Under the pieces are notes generated by a model that worked only from the letters and a program-made list of their open reading frames with translations, was not told where the DNA came from and did not search any database. A program made the position numbers and the translations under genes. This document shows positions 8,085 through 18,271 of a stretch of DNA of 22,515 nucleotides, in pieces. Position 1 is the stretch's first letter. Each line of letters opens with the position of its first letter. Source of the stretch: Rodentolepis nana (Eukaryota > Platyhelminthes > Cestoda > Cyclophyllidea > Hymenolepididae); assembly GCA_900617975.1 (NCBI GenBank), contig UZAE01012011.1, forward strand, positions 93,914 to 116,428, written 5' to 3'.

Positions 8085-11000
8085 TTGAATTTTCAATGGT
8101 TCATGTGGAGATCGTATAGCCCATTAAATCACACCCTTAAGTGGGCTAGTCTGTATTCTGTGAAATTTGTGATGCTTCTTCACATGAATTCTTTTAATAA
8201 TAATGATATTAACTCAACTTCAACACCACAAAACACCAAGGACCATCGTAAAGCAGGAAATATGCATTACAATCTACCGGCTAAGATTCCTAAGTATGTA
8301 AAATTTTTTCCTAACTTCATCTTTTAAAACCGTGATTATTGTAACTTTTCCCATTTTAGACTTGACCTAACTTCATCATCGGTTTACTCTAAGCTATTTG
8401 ACAGAATGGAAACAGAAAATATTTTTGTACCTCCGGAATCAGTTGCAGTTCCAGATATTTCATTTGTAGTTTCTCCTGTAAGTCTTATCTTTATTGTTCA
8501 AAATTCATATTTCATAATGGTTTTAAGTTAAATTTTGTATTTAGGGTGTTGATGTCATCAAGAAGTTCAGAAAGTCTACCTTCACTCCTGAAAATTCTCC
8601 TCACAATTTAAGTTTAGATGATTATCGAAAAATGTTGCAACGAGCTAAGTCTGGATTGGTGACCTCTTCAGAATCAAAAGCTGGAAAAAATACGAAGGTT
8701 TTAGGGTAGGTTTTTTATTGTCTGAATATTTAATTTACTAAGTTTGTTAAATTATCAACCATTCATTTTTAGAAATCTTCAGTTTACAAGTCCAAGTACG
8801 TGATATTATAATTGTATTTCTCCATTACTTCTTAATGTAATGAATTATTTGCTTGTGATTTATTTCTTTTAACTTTTTATTAAAATTATTTAAGTTTTAT
8901 TTCATTTTGTACTTTATGTTAATTAAAGTAGGATTTTTCTCCATCCCTTTCGCCTATTTAAAAGTGGTTATTTATGTTAAATCGATGGGATTTCGACACC
9001 TCATCGTAGTATAAAATTCCTGTATTTGTTACCATTGCTCATTTATATTTCAATCGGGTTAGTAATTTAGTGATGTTTGTCTCCTCTGTTCGCAATTTGT
9101 CTCAACGTGAGATCACTTTGATTCAACGCGATGGTTCAGACTGGAGGTATTCTTCAGTTCACCACTTATTTTGCTTTAAAGTTCTTGAAAGTGGATGATC
9201 GATGGAGCTGCCTGTTTTTCAATTAGCGTTTTCTTCCCAACCTATTTATATATCCTGCTGGAGTATTTAGGGCGCATGTGACTAATATTAAAGCGGCCTA
9301 CTCTATATCTCTTGAACATTGATACGTTTGTCTACTGTTAATTTTGGTTTGCTTTCTTTCATTCCCTCTTATCTCTGTTCTTTTCAGTTGCGAGAACGTC
9401 TGAATCCGTGTTGTTGCCATCCACAGAGTCCGCAAAGTTGGTTATTACTCCGACAGATGGAGACAAAGCCGCTGAGATGTGGTGTAATAAGGTTAGCAAT
9501 ACTGCCTACCTCAGTTCTGATTGGATCGCCAAGTTCTCTTCCTCTACATACAATGATGGCGAGCGAATTGAGCTGGAGGCCAAAACTAAGTTCTATGAAA
9601 ATCAGGTAAGGAAGGTACTTAGCTTAACTTCAGATCTTATTGCGATAATTATTTATTTATATGTCAAGAAATTGTTATAATAAATGTGATCAGTAAGGAT
9701 ATTTCCTCAATAATACGTTGAGCCGGGTATTATGTCTGCAAAATCGGGATAGAATGGGAGAATTCAAACCCCTTTTGAAAGATTGAAATTCTTATTTTGA
9801 ATAAACAACATTGATGTACTATGAGATTCAGGAAGTCATTATAAATTTTGTCAGATGTGAATATTGATTAGTGATGAAAGGGTTTTATTGACTGTGTTTC
9901 TAAGACTTCATTTGCTATATTAAATGGGGTTCTCTAGACCTTTAAGATATCTAAATTTCTTAATTTGATCCAATCTAGATAATCCTAATCATTTATCTGT
10001 TTACCTTTTCCTTGAATTTTCTCATCCTTTCGCATCAGTAATATTATATTTTACGTTTTAATTGACTTTCTTGTTTGTATTCTTTGAAGAGAGAGATTGC
10101 ACTGGAACAATATATGCGTAACATTGAGCAGAGGATGTCTTGTCTAATGCAATCACCTCCTGTGCTTCCTGATCCATATTTGAAGCCAGTCCCTATTCCC
10201 AAAGTACTTCCTCACAGAGAGACTGGGAAACCTGGTCTAACAAGTGAGCACCGTCAAATTTATCATGTCATCGATTCAGATTACAACGATTACGTTCTAC
10301 TTATGTTCTACTATTATTATTTCAACAAAGCACTACTTATATTTGATGAGTAACAACATCTTACCTCGTCTTTTAGCATTAACAAGTAAACAAAAAGCAG
10401 AGGTAAAACAATTTTTTGAAAAGGCCTCCGGTGACTTGAATGCAGTTCTTGTACATAGTAAACGCTTCAGACTAAAGGTAACACTGCGCGATATCACCAC
10501 ACTCACTGGGAATACATGGCTAAATGACATTGTTGTCAATTTCTACCTTCAACTCATTTCGCATCGGTCCCGTCAGTGCCCAGAAATGCTTAAAGTCCAT
10601 GCCTTTAATTCTTTCTTCTATCCTCAATTCGTATCTGCCGATTACTCTGGTGTTAGACGGTGGACAAAGTCGGTGGATCTCTTCAGTCAAGATTTGGTTC
10701 TCATTCCTGTACACGACAGAGGCATGCACTGGTGTCTTACTGTAAGCCTGTTTTCTCACTTAATGATCCGTACTAAATTTGTAACGTTAAATTAGTGAAT
10801 AAATGCCTAAATCTCTAAGATGAAATTTGGAATAGTATTTAGCAATCTATGCTTCATCCATTTAGCCATAATTTACCTACCGCTACTTTTGTCTTAGTGT
10901 GTTGATTTTCGCGCGAAAACTATCTCCTATTATGACTCATTACATGGTCGTAATGATCAGTGTCTAGATAGAATCTTGTGAGTGTATTACTTATTTTGAT

Positions 11001-11678
11001 TTTTAATTTACGAAATCCCATCCCCTGAATTGCGCATTTATTGTTTTAGACATTACCTTGATGCAGAAAGTCGAGACAAGCGAAGCAAGCCACTTGAAGA
11101 TATCCAGTCCTGGAAGAAAAAGAATATGGAGGTGAGTGATCTACTTAACTGGCCAGGTAAGATGTTTTTATACAGCTCTGAATTGTATAATTTGGTTTTG
11201 TAGGGACAGATGCCTTCCCAGAAAAACGGCTCAGACTGTGGTGTGTTCACGTTGACAACTGCAGAGTTCCTTTCGCGAGATGCGGAACTTATTTTTGAGC
11301 AAGTAAGTTCTCTTCGCTTCAATAATTCCGTTTTAAAACGGAAAATGATATGGCGCCAATAATCTATCGATATTATTTGTGCTGAGATTTTGATATTCTT
11401 GGTTGTTCTTTATTGTTATACTACAATTGCGGTTTCTCAAACCTGTTAAGAAGAAGGCACAAGTCTCTTAACGTGATTTGCAGCTTAGGCATGCGAGGAA
11501 TTAGTAGCAATATATATATATATAGTTCCCTATCCAGCGTAAGCTCAATAGGAACTTGTATTACCAGAATTTTTCACTCTTTTAGTCCGATATGGCAGAA
11601 ATTCGACAGAGGATGATCTACGAGATTTTGACAGTTCAGCTCTTAAACACCGGCACAAGTCTGTCCGACACATCGTAA
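8085..11678 (+). CDS. SENP/Ulp1-type SUMO protease, copy A (full length)
   Basis: Eleven exons join in frame: 8085-8293, 8360-8477, 8545-8705, 8773-8795, 9388-9605, 10090-10243, 10377-10741, 10898-10977, 11050-11131, 11204-11302 and 11586-11678 (1602 nt, 533 residues). The C-terminal ~220 residues are a C48 cysteine peptidase closest to SENP1/2. Visible motifs are NTWLND, VHAFNSFFY, RRWTK, then catalytic His412 (HWCLT), Asp429 (SYYDS), oxyanion Gln476 and Cys482 (NGSDCGVF). Such enzymes mature SUMO and remove it from nuclear proteins. The N-terminal ~310 residues are low in known motifs and probably handle targeting. The start is uncertain: Met1 at 8085 gives a hydrophobic, Trp-rich beginning, and Met34 (8184) is a plausible alternative. 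Exon four is only 23 bases. A tandem partial paralogue follows at 14360. Confidence 0.85.
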
Positions 11679-12429
11679 TCCCTTTGGTTATGTCTACTTC
11701 ATTTCTTCCTGGCTGTCTTCCCCCTGTATTCGAGTTTCTCAATATATATATATATATATCTTTTATAATGCTAAGGCTATTGAATATGAAATACAGTTGG
11801 TTATTGCTCTTATGGTCTTATTGTTACCGACCACATTGGTCAAAAAAATCATAGTATTTTGATGTTCCACTCTTCGCGAAAGGAGTTTTCGTGTGGTTTT
11901 ACTACCATTTTAACTAAGATGTAAATAAGTAGTGTAATTATATCAAGTATGGCTTATTGCTTCATAAGGGTCACCTGATATTACCTAGGAGAGCTTAGTG
12001 GAACGCTCGGTGTTCTGTCGGAACAACAATGGTGATTTTCCTAAGAGCAATGCGTTTATCATTCGGATAAATATATAAGCATTTAATATGCTTCCTTAAC
12101 AGCGTTAGTATTTTGCCTATATCTTTTTCCCATTATTATTTAAACTATAATTATTCTACTACTTTAGATTACGCTATTTTGTACATAGTTTGAATTTAAC
12201 AATCACAAGTTTTCTCTATATCTATATTTCGGATATCGGTGTGTGGCGATTGAAAAATTTATTGACTCAAGTTAAAAGGCAACCATTTATTTTTTTCTCC
12301 TTATTAAGATTAACGCGTTTGATCTACCTCAATAGGAGGCGGTACAAAATATAATGATGCAAATTTTTAGATACTTTTCCTGAACAAACCTAATTTAATT
12401 TTTTTTACCCTTTATTTTTTTAAATATTA
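11679..12429. other. 3' flank of SENP copy A
   Basis: No gene seen. It holds an AT dinucleotide run near 11741-11759 and a 16-base word (11951-11966) that recurs at 13505-13520. No canonical AATAAA is close to the stop of copy A. Confidence 0.5.
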
Positions 12430-12778
12430 CCTATACTTGAAATTATTATTATTTTTATATCAAATGGCAGGCGTTTCGATCGTTATCACTAGCCCTTTAG
12501 TTGACTTCAGTCTTCACAGAGGGGAAGGAACGTCAGTGTAAAAAATTCAAGAGGGTGGGGGGGGGGGGACAGAAGAGTGTATCATAGACGAAGGTAGATA
12601 AGGTGGAAAAGGGGTGGGATGAGTACTGTAAAGGAGTCGAATGCGACATACAGTGGGGGTCATGGTAGTTTAAAGTCAACTGCCAGGTAATAGACTTTTT
12701 TGCCGTATGAGCATACGTTGCCCAGGGTGCACCACGTGGAGGTAAGTCTGTCACACCCCCCCCCCCCTATACTTGAAA
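12430..12778 (-). mobile_element. Dispersed short retroelement, copy 2, with target-site duplication
   Basis: The element occupies about 12443-12765 and is bracketed by a 13-base direct repeat, CCTATACTTGAAA (12430-12442 and 12766-12778). The second repeat abuts a C12 run, so its first bases are ambiguous. On the minus strand the element begins with a G run and ends in an A-rich tail (ATAAAAATAATAATAA) next to the duplicated site. That arrangement is the hallmark of LINE-machinery target-primed insertion. It shares its central block with copy 1 (TACGTTGCCCAGGGTGCACC). No open frame; non-autonomous. An internal G12 run (12557-12568) is absent from copy 1. Confidence 0.75.
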
Positions 12779-12824
12779 AAACGAGAATTAAAGCAATTTA
12801 TCATATTCTGTACATCGTTCTGTG

Positions 12825-13010
12825 GGACGCGACATCGAATAACGTGTGATCGCATGCGCGCCCAAATAATGGCCAATCAGAAGCTTTCGATTGTTTAAGC
12901 GAATCCGCCATGCTGATTAAGACTTACGGCGTGTGCACTTTACTCACATTATACTTCTTGCATAAGCGTGTTCCGTGCGATTCGTCTGTTTCCTCTATAG
13001 CCGGGCTGTA
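12825..13010 (+). promoter_or_regulatory. CpG-rich promoter-like block
   Basis: CpG dinucleotides cluster here against an AT-rich background. Within 60 bases there is an NRF-1-like CGCATGCGCGCC (12851-12862), a CCAAT box in GGCCAATCAG (12871-12880) and a YY1-like CCGCCATG (12905-12912). These motif names come from vertebrate promoters and are only suggestive in an invertebrate. The ATG at 12910 opens a 33-codon frame with a hydrophobic stretch (VCTLLTLYFL). The block sits 1.4 kb upstream of the first coding exon of SENP copy B and could be its promoter or that of an unseen gene. Confidence 0.35.
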
Positions 13011-13753
13011 GCTGGATAGTCCTGGGAGTTTAGCTGGGGGGGGGGGGAATCTGCCACAGAGATTTCTTAGTCAGTCAGGCTTTAATAGTATAACAATCCA
13101 CTACAGTCCTAGTTCGACTGTAAGAATTTTTACTGGAACAACAATAACTTGTGTTCTCCGTAGCTTAGATATCGGCTCGCAGATCGTGAAAATAGTTGAA
13201 ACCTCTATTCGTCAAATATTCCCATTTTAAATAATGATGTGTCTTATCAATAGTTTTACGACCTAAAGAATATTCTCTTCCTAGGTAGGCACTCAACACT
13301 TTTTGCCTTACCCTCTAAAGCGATTTCGCATAAAATCAAATGGCGTTTCTTTGCAGAAGAGCACAGTCTCTTATGTCTGCACTGTTTCAATTACCTCAGG
13401 CTAGGAACAAAAATTTGTCATGGAAACTATTCTATTCCCGGTGTTGCTATTACTTTTTACCAATACAGGATTCTACTCGTACACGAAAAGTGGTGGATTA
13501 AATAGGCTTATTGCTTCATAGTGTGTTTCATTACTTAAATCTCAATACATGTTTGAAGAGTCACTATACTTTTCTATAAACAGCGAATATCCCATCACTC
13601 ATGCTCTCTATTATATACTAACTTGGGAAATTTTAGTGATATTCAACCTTTCATAGAATAACTGATATTATATTTTTTTGAAAAATTTTCCTCTTAACTA
13701 ACGAAATCATGCTATAAAGTAGCATAATTACGATCAACTTCCGATTTATGTCT

Positions 13754-13771
13754 GGGGGTTGGGGGCGGGGG
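13754..13771 (+). repeat. G5-TT-G5-C-G5 tract, quadruplex candidate
   Basis: Three runs of five G separated by one or two bases, 0.6 kb upstream of SENP copy B. This arrangement can fold as a G-quadruplex if one run is shared or a nearby G run joins. Confidence 0.7.
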
Positions 13772-14359
13772 TGTAAGAGGGATTGAGGAAATAGAGGGCC
13801 GCTCGGCTTTTGAGAAACCGGGGAAGGTAGTTCGCCTAGGGAGGCTTCCTGGTTTTATTCTGCGTGTCATCCTGTCGTGTGATCTTTTAAAGTGGGCAGT
13901 AGTCAGAGTATTGTCATTTTAGTAACTAAACCCATTCAATCAATAATTCTCCTAACGCACTAGAAATATAGCCTGTGTCATCGTAAGCTGAAACTGCCTC
14001 CACTTTTACGCCTAAATCCGGTCAACACTAGCACCATTTAAGCTGCTCATTGAATCATGCTATGGCTCCCATTTCTTAAGCTCAGAAAATTACGGGCAAG
14101 ATCTTGAACTTAATGAAAGAAAGCAAAGCTAATTACCTCTGAGGCCAGTAGATGAAAGAGGATGGCCAGTTACTTCATTTAGAAGAAATCTTACATCTCA
14201 GCTTCGCCTAACCGACAGCCTCTATAGTTGGAATCATACAAGGAGCAAAGAATTTGGTATTAAACTCTCAGTTGGAAATTGCGTTGCGGAATTTATAATA
14301 GCCTATTATTTGACATGAGCAGTAAATCATTATGCACCATTTAAGATTAAAATTGTTTA

Positions 14360-16240
14360 ATGAGCGGAGGAAATTTTGTTCTAGATTTACCAACAAATGA
14401 CCCAACTCCCATTCATGGAAGGCGATCTTATTTTGAGAAGCCTGGCCTAATCAGTAGGATTCCATTTATAATTCGATTGTTTATCTATCTATCTTTGGTG
14501 TGCTTCAGTGATTCATCTGGTTTTAGCTTTGACATATCAACAAAAAAACCTGAAAAAATTGACAATGGAAAAACCAAAAGTGCTCCCAGAACATCTTGCA
14601 ACACTCAAAGGGAAGACCTGGCTCAATGATGGGGTAGTGAATTTCTACCTAGAGCTCATCTCACGTCGATCAAGACAGATCCCCGAAATGCCCAAGGTGT
14701 ATACATTTAACTCCTTCTTCTACGAGAGGCTCTGTAGCGTTGGCTATGAGGGTGTCAAGCGATGGGCAAAGGTGGACATATTCAGTCAAGACTTGGTCTT
14801 ACTTCCAATACATCATGAGAACAGTCATTGGTGTCTTATTGTAAGTTTAGCTACCCACTAAAATGACTATTTCCACGTTGATAGGAGCTCAGATTACCAC
14901 CTTTTCGCTCCAGTTGACTAACATTAATTTAGGAAATAATTGCATTAAAAATCAAGAGACGAAGAGATAGATTATTCATTGAGCTCATAGCATTCCCCTT
15001 CTTTCCTAGCACATCTGTTAAAGCGAACAAGCATGGAGGAGTTCTACCGAAAATGGGTTTTTGAAAAAGAATTTTAGTCGTTTCCATCTTTTCGAGAAGT
15101 GACTTTTCATGATAGCACCTAATCAAGTTAATTCGACGCCCTCGGTCAAATTTTCGGGGGTTAATAAAAAGGATTGGTTACCATGGCTCCGCCTTGCATG
15201 ACTTATTATTTCTATTTTAGTGTATTGATTTCCGCAAGAAAACTATCTCCTATTATGATTCATTGCATGATCGAAATGATGAGTGCCTGNGTTCTACCGA
15301 AAATGGGTTTTTGAAAAAGAATTTTAGTCGTTTCCATCTTTTCGAGAAGTGACTTTTCATGATAGCACCTAATCAAGTTAATTCGACGCCCTCGGTCAAG
15401 TTAACAAATTTTCGGGGGTTAATAAAAAGGATTGGTTACCATGGCTCCGCCTTGCATGACTTATTATTTCTATTTTAGTGTATTGATTTCCGCAAGAAAA
15501 CTATCTCCTATTATGATTCATTGCATGATCGAAATGATGAGTGCCTGAAAAGGATCATGTGAGTATACTACTCTTTACATTTGCATGTTTAATTTATTAA
15601 ATTAAATTACCCCCCCCCAACTGAATTATCAAATTGCCTTTAAGGGGATATCTCGTTGAAGAAAGTGCAAAAACGCAGAAGATGTCTCAGGAAGATGAAT
15701 CTTCTTGGCAAATGGTGAATATGGAAGTAAGTTGGCCACCCAGGTTGCTATTTAAGAAGACTGAAGTAAAAGTTCCGATCGACTTCAATTTTCCATTTTA
15801 GGATAGGATTCCTTTGCAGACAAACACCTGGGACTGTGGTGTTTTCGCGGTTACAACAGCAGAATTCCTTTCTCGAGGTGCCGATCTTATCTTTGATCAG
15901 GTAAGTGGTTTTGTTTAATTCTCATTCTACCTACGGAAAGTTGTCAATGTTTTCACTTTAGCCAGGTCCCTCAGGGTAATCTACAGTTAATTGAAGTCTA
16001 TGACTTTGCTCCATAAGCCATTCAACCTAAACACTCACCCANTGCACATATTCCTCAAGAAGTAGTATTTCTGAAAACTTAACACTATTTCCTTCTTTCC
16101 AGACTGATATGGTGGAAATTCGACAGCGAATGACATACGAAATTCTCAAACGTCAGCTTTTAGTTGTCCGAACAGATTTGTCTAATTGTCCTCCCAATAT
16201 CCTATGCGCTATCCCTCCCGCCACAATGACAATCGCCTAG
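14360..16240 (+). CDS. SENP/Ulp1-type SUMO protease, copy B (short)
   Basis: Exons 14360-14453, 14509-14840, 15479-15558, 15645-15726, 15802-15900 and 16103-16240 join to 825 nt (274 residues). It matches copy A: KTWLND, VYTFNSFFY, KRWAK, His138 (HWCLI), Asp155 (SYYDS), Gln202 and Cys208, so the catalytic set is complete. The residues before the nucleophile are TWDCG rather than GSDCG. Exons of 80, 82 and 99 nt and the intron phases equal copy A, proving tandem duplication. The long N-terminal region of copy A is missing; only a short piece ending EKPGLI corresponds to its sixth exon. The ATG at 14360 is the first in frame, but a good acceptor (TTCTAG, 14384) lies inside this exon, so upstream exons may exist. 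The tail is 15 residues longer than that of copy A. Duplicated sequence at 15041-15547 is an assembly fault. Confidence 0.8.
15041..15289 (+). repeat. Duplicated contig end, left copy (assembly artefact)
   Basis: 249 bases nearly identical to 15291-15547, directly before the n at 15290. It contains a truncated copy of the 80-nt SENP exon (15221-15289), which stops after GAGTGCCTG. The only difference I noted is an 8-base GTTAACAA absent here. Confidence 0.9.
15290..15290. other. Assembly gap (single n)
   Basis: A placeholder n joining two overlapping contig ends that were not merged. A second single n is at 16042, inside the last intron of SENP copy B, and shows no flanking duplication. Confidence 0.95.
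15291..15547 (+). repeat. Duplicated contig end, right copy
   Basis: 257 bases repeating 15041-15289 with an 8-base insertion (GTTAACAA, 15400-15407). This copy continues into a complete exon with a proper GTGAGT donor (15559), so it is the one to use in the gene model. Confidence 0.9.
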
Positions 16241-17168
16241 CATGTTTTTCCCCAACTTATTTCCATCGAAAATCAATTTTCTCATTAAAACCTCTTGGAG
16301 GACTGTGAGTTTTGATGTTTCATGTTTCAAGCCAGTATTCAAACAACTTGTTAACCATACAAAGCGAAATGGGTTATTCAAATAAAAGGATGCGCAATTT
16401 GCTCAACGTAACCCTTTCATACATGCTGCATTGTTAAGTACAAACTTAATTCTTCTTCCTTTTAAGAATTTGTACACAATTCATTAGTAGATAATGATAT
16501 TGACTGAGGATAATACAGTAAAATAGGAATTTGTATTTGCATGTTAGAAGTAAGGAAAGTTCATTCTTGCACAAAGCAGCCGAAATGCGGCAACAGAACT
16601 TGCTGCAAATACAATAAGGCAGTTTCTTCTGTACTAATAAAGTAATCCTCCTCGTTGTTAACGAATCTCTACGTCAAGTGGCTTTAAACCTGTTCACTAA
16701 GGAACCCAACCAAATTGAATTAAATGATGTTCACAGAACTTGCAAGCATTCTAATCACTGCAGAGAAAACAGGGGCCATTCCCAAAATAGAATAAAAAGT
16801 CACCTCTTGCAATATTGTCAATGAAATTTTAACTAGCGGAGATATGCTCCTATTTACTAAAATAGTCATATAACTTATCTACTAGGAACCACCTGGCAAT
16901 ACTTTCCGAATATGCCACTTGAATAGAAATGTCCAATGTCCTCTTCGATCCTTCCAGTAAAAAAGCCCACCTGTAGAAGGGTCAAGGCCTACAAATGGCA
17001 GGCAAATGTGTCTCCGAATTCCTCATATACTCTTACAGAGTTGAGATTTCGACTGATTACCATTTCATCAGTTGGTAATAGTGTCAACCAAATGAGACCA
17101 TTTCAGATCGTGTACGATAACTTTCATCCATGAATTCGTAAGTAAAAGAACTAACTTAATGGTAAAGA
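16241..17168. other. Convergent intergenic stretch
   Basis: It lies between the 3' end of SENP copy B (+) and that of the small minus-strand gene. A 65-codon + strand frame at 16936-17133 has no recognisable family, no flanking splice or poly(A) context, and is best treated as chance. No other structure seen. Confidence 0.5.
16381..16386 (+). promoter_or_regulatory. AATAAA polyadenylation signal of SENP copy B
   Basis: A canonical signal 141 bases after the TAG stop of copy B. Confidence 0.6.
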
Positions 17169-17174
17169 TTTATT
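17169..17174 (-). promoter_or_regulatory. AATAAA polyadenylation signal on minus strand
   Basis: A canonical signal on the minus strand (TTTATT on +), downstream of the small membrane-protein gene. It supports a minus-strand transcript ending near 17150. Confidence 0.45.
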
Positions 17175-17377
17175 ACAAGCAAAAAACAGACCAAATTTAA
17201 AGGTTAACACATACTTAATGGACATACGATGCATTGGTCAATCAAATTATGGTCATAAGGAATTATCTAGCCCACAGCCCCAAGATGAATGTCCAAAGTG
17301 GCACAGAGAACTGAATTGATGACACCGTTCCGTTCCAACGTATGAAAACATTAGGAATACACACATGCTCGACTGTT

Positions 17378-18004
17378 TTACCATACATAGGGAATAGCGT
17401 TTTCATTGAATAGCCAATAAGAAGCCAGATAAACAAAAGCACAGTCGGCGTAAGCCTGCCAACGAGCACACAGCATAGGTGTAAACATATGATAAATTGC
17501 GTTTATAAAACCTGCAAGAAACAAGTAAGCCTAATGGAAATTGAAACCAATGCATGTTCATAAAAAATATACTCTAGTTGAAAGTTAATTCATCGCCAAT
17601 ACACAAATTCATTGCGGAAAAACCGTGAGCTTTTTTAAAAACAATGACTAACGACGTACTAAACGCCTTGTTGACAAGCTGTGAGATAAATAACTAAAAA
17701 AGCACTAGGAAATAAAATAAAGGACATAGACGTTGCAAGAAACATTTCTCATTTACCTATGAGGAATAAAAAATTGAAAGTCAGCTTGCTAAACGAAATA
17801 CTATGAGTTTGCGACTTAAACTAACACCTTTGTTACCTCAAAACGGAGAAACTTAAGCAAGCAAGCTAATAGAACTGATGATGGAAGCAAAAGGACTTAC
17901 GATTCAAACAACTCGAGAATACTGAAGAAACTGGTTAATCTTTTCCGAAAAAATATACACGAAGCATCCGCAAAAATCAAAACATCGTCAATGGTCAAAC
18001 TCAT
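17378..18004 (-). CDS. Tentative small membrane protein, family unknown
   Basis: Minus-strand exons 18004-17901 (104 nt), 17788-17757 (32 nt) and 17511-17378 (134 nt) join with phases 2, 1 and stop TAA, giving 89 residues. Donors are GTAAGT and GTAAAT; acceptors are CGTTTAG and TTCTTGCAG. The protein starts MSLTIDDVLIFADASCIFFR. It has a hydrophobic stretch made by the short exon and the start of the last (FNFLFLIGFINAIYHMF), and a second in CAFVYLASYWLF. I do not recognise it. A competing model joins the first exon to an acceptor at 17457-17456 and reads a different hydrophobic frame ending at 17263. An AG (18013-18012) after a T-rich run lies 7 bases before the ATG, a possible trans-splice acceptor. 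The gene lies 268 bases downstream of the H2A-variant stop, on the same strand. Confidence 0.4.
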
Positions 18005-18271
18005 ATTAAGCCTATTTAAAAAGAATAGAGTAAGTGAATGATCCAGGATTGTACACTTTGGTAGGGAGAGAAAAACCTAGTTAAGAATAGACATACAGGT
18101 ACAGGCACAGGAACATACACAAGTCATAGAAAAAGAATAGATAGAGAACACGACGAAAATAAACAAACAAGAGGAAAACAGCATAAATATAAATTAAAGG
18201 GATGACTAGAGTGTACAATGATAATCGAGGTTTGGTTTTTCGAGAAGGGAAGCTGAGAACCTTTACTCAAT

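Larger units (their letters stand above)
12779..14359. other. Stretch between the two SENP genes
   Basis: No exon is supported. It includes a CpG-rich, promoter-like block (12825-13010), a G12 run (13036-13047), a G-rich tract (13754-13771) and an 18-base word shared with 3560-3577. It may hold the promoter and any non-coding 5' exons of SENP copy B. Confidence 0.5.

Noticed and set aside
9319..9609. Alternative frame over SENP exon 5
   Set aside because: Only the other frame joins in phase to the exons on both sides.
12443..12520. Possible hammerhead-ribozyme core in the element tail (TGATAAC ... CGAAAC)
   Set aside because: The conserved CUGAUGA core is not met and copy 1 does not preserve the GAAAC half. 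The similarity is too weak.
12633..12644. tRNA B-box-like GCATTCGACTCC on the minus strand of element copy 2
   Set aside because: The corresponding bases in copy 1 do not match a B box and no convincing A box is present, so I do not claim a tRNA-derived SINE.
17263..17469. 68-codon hydrophobic minus-strand frame as a stand-alone gene
   Set aside because: It starts only with a GTG, and the stronger acceptor at 17513-17512 favours another frame. I kept it only as an alternative for the small gene.
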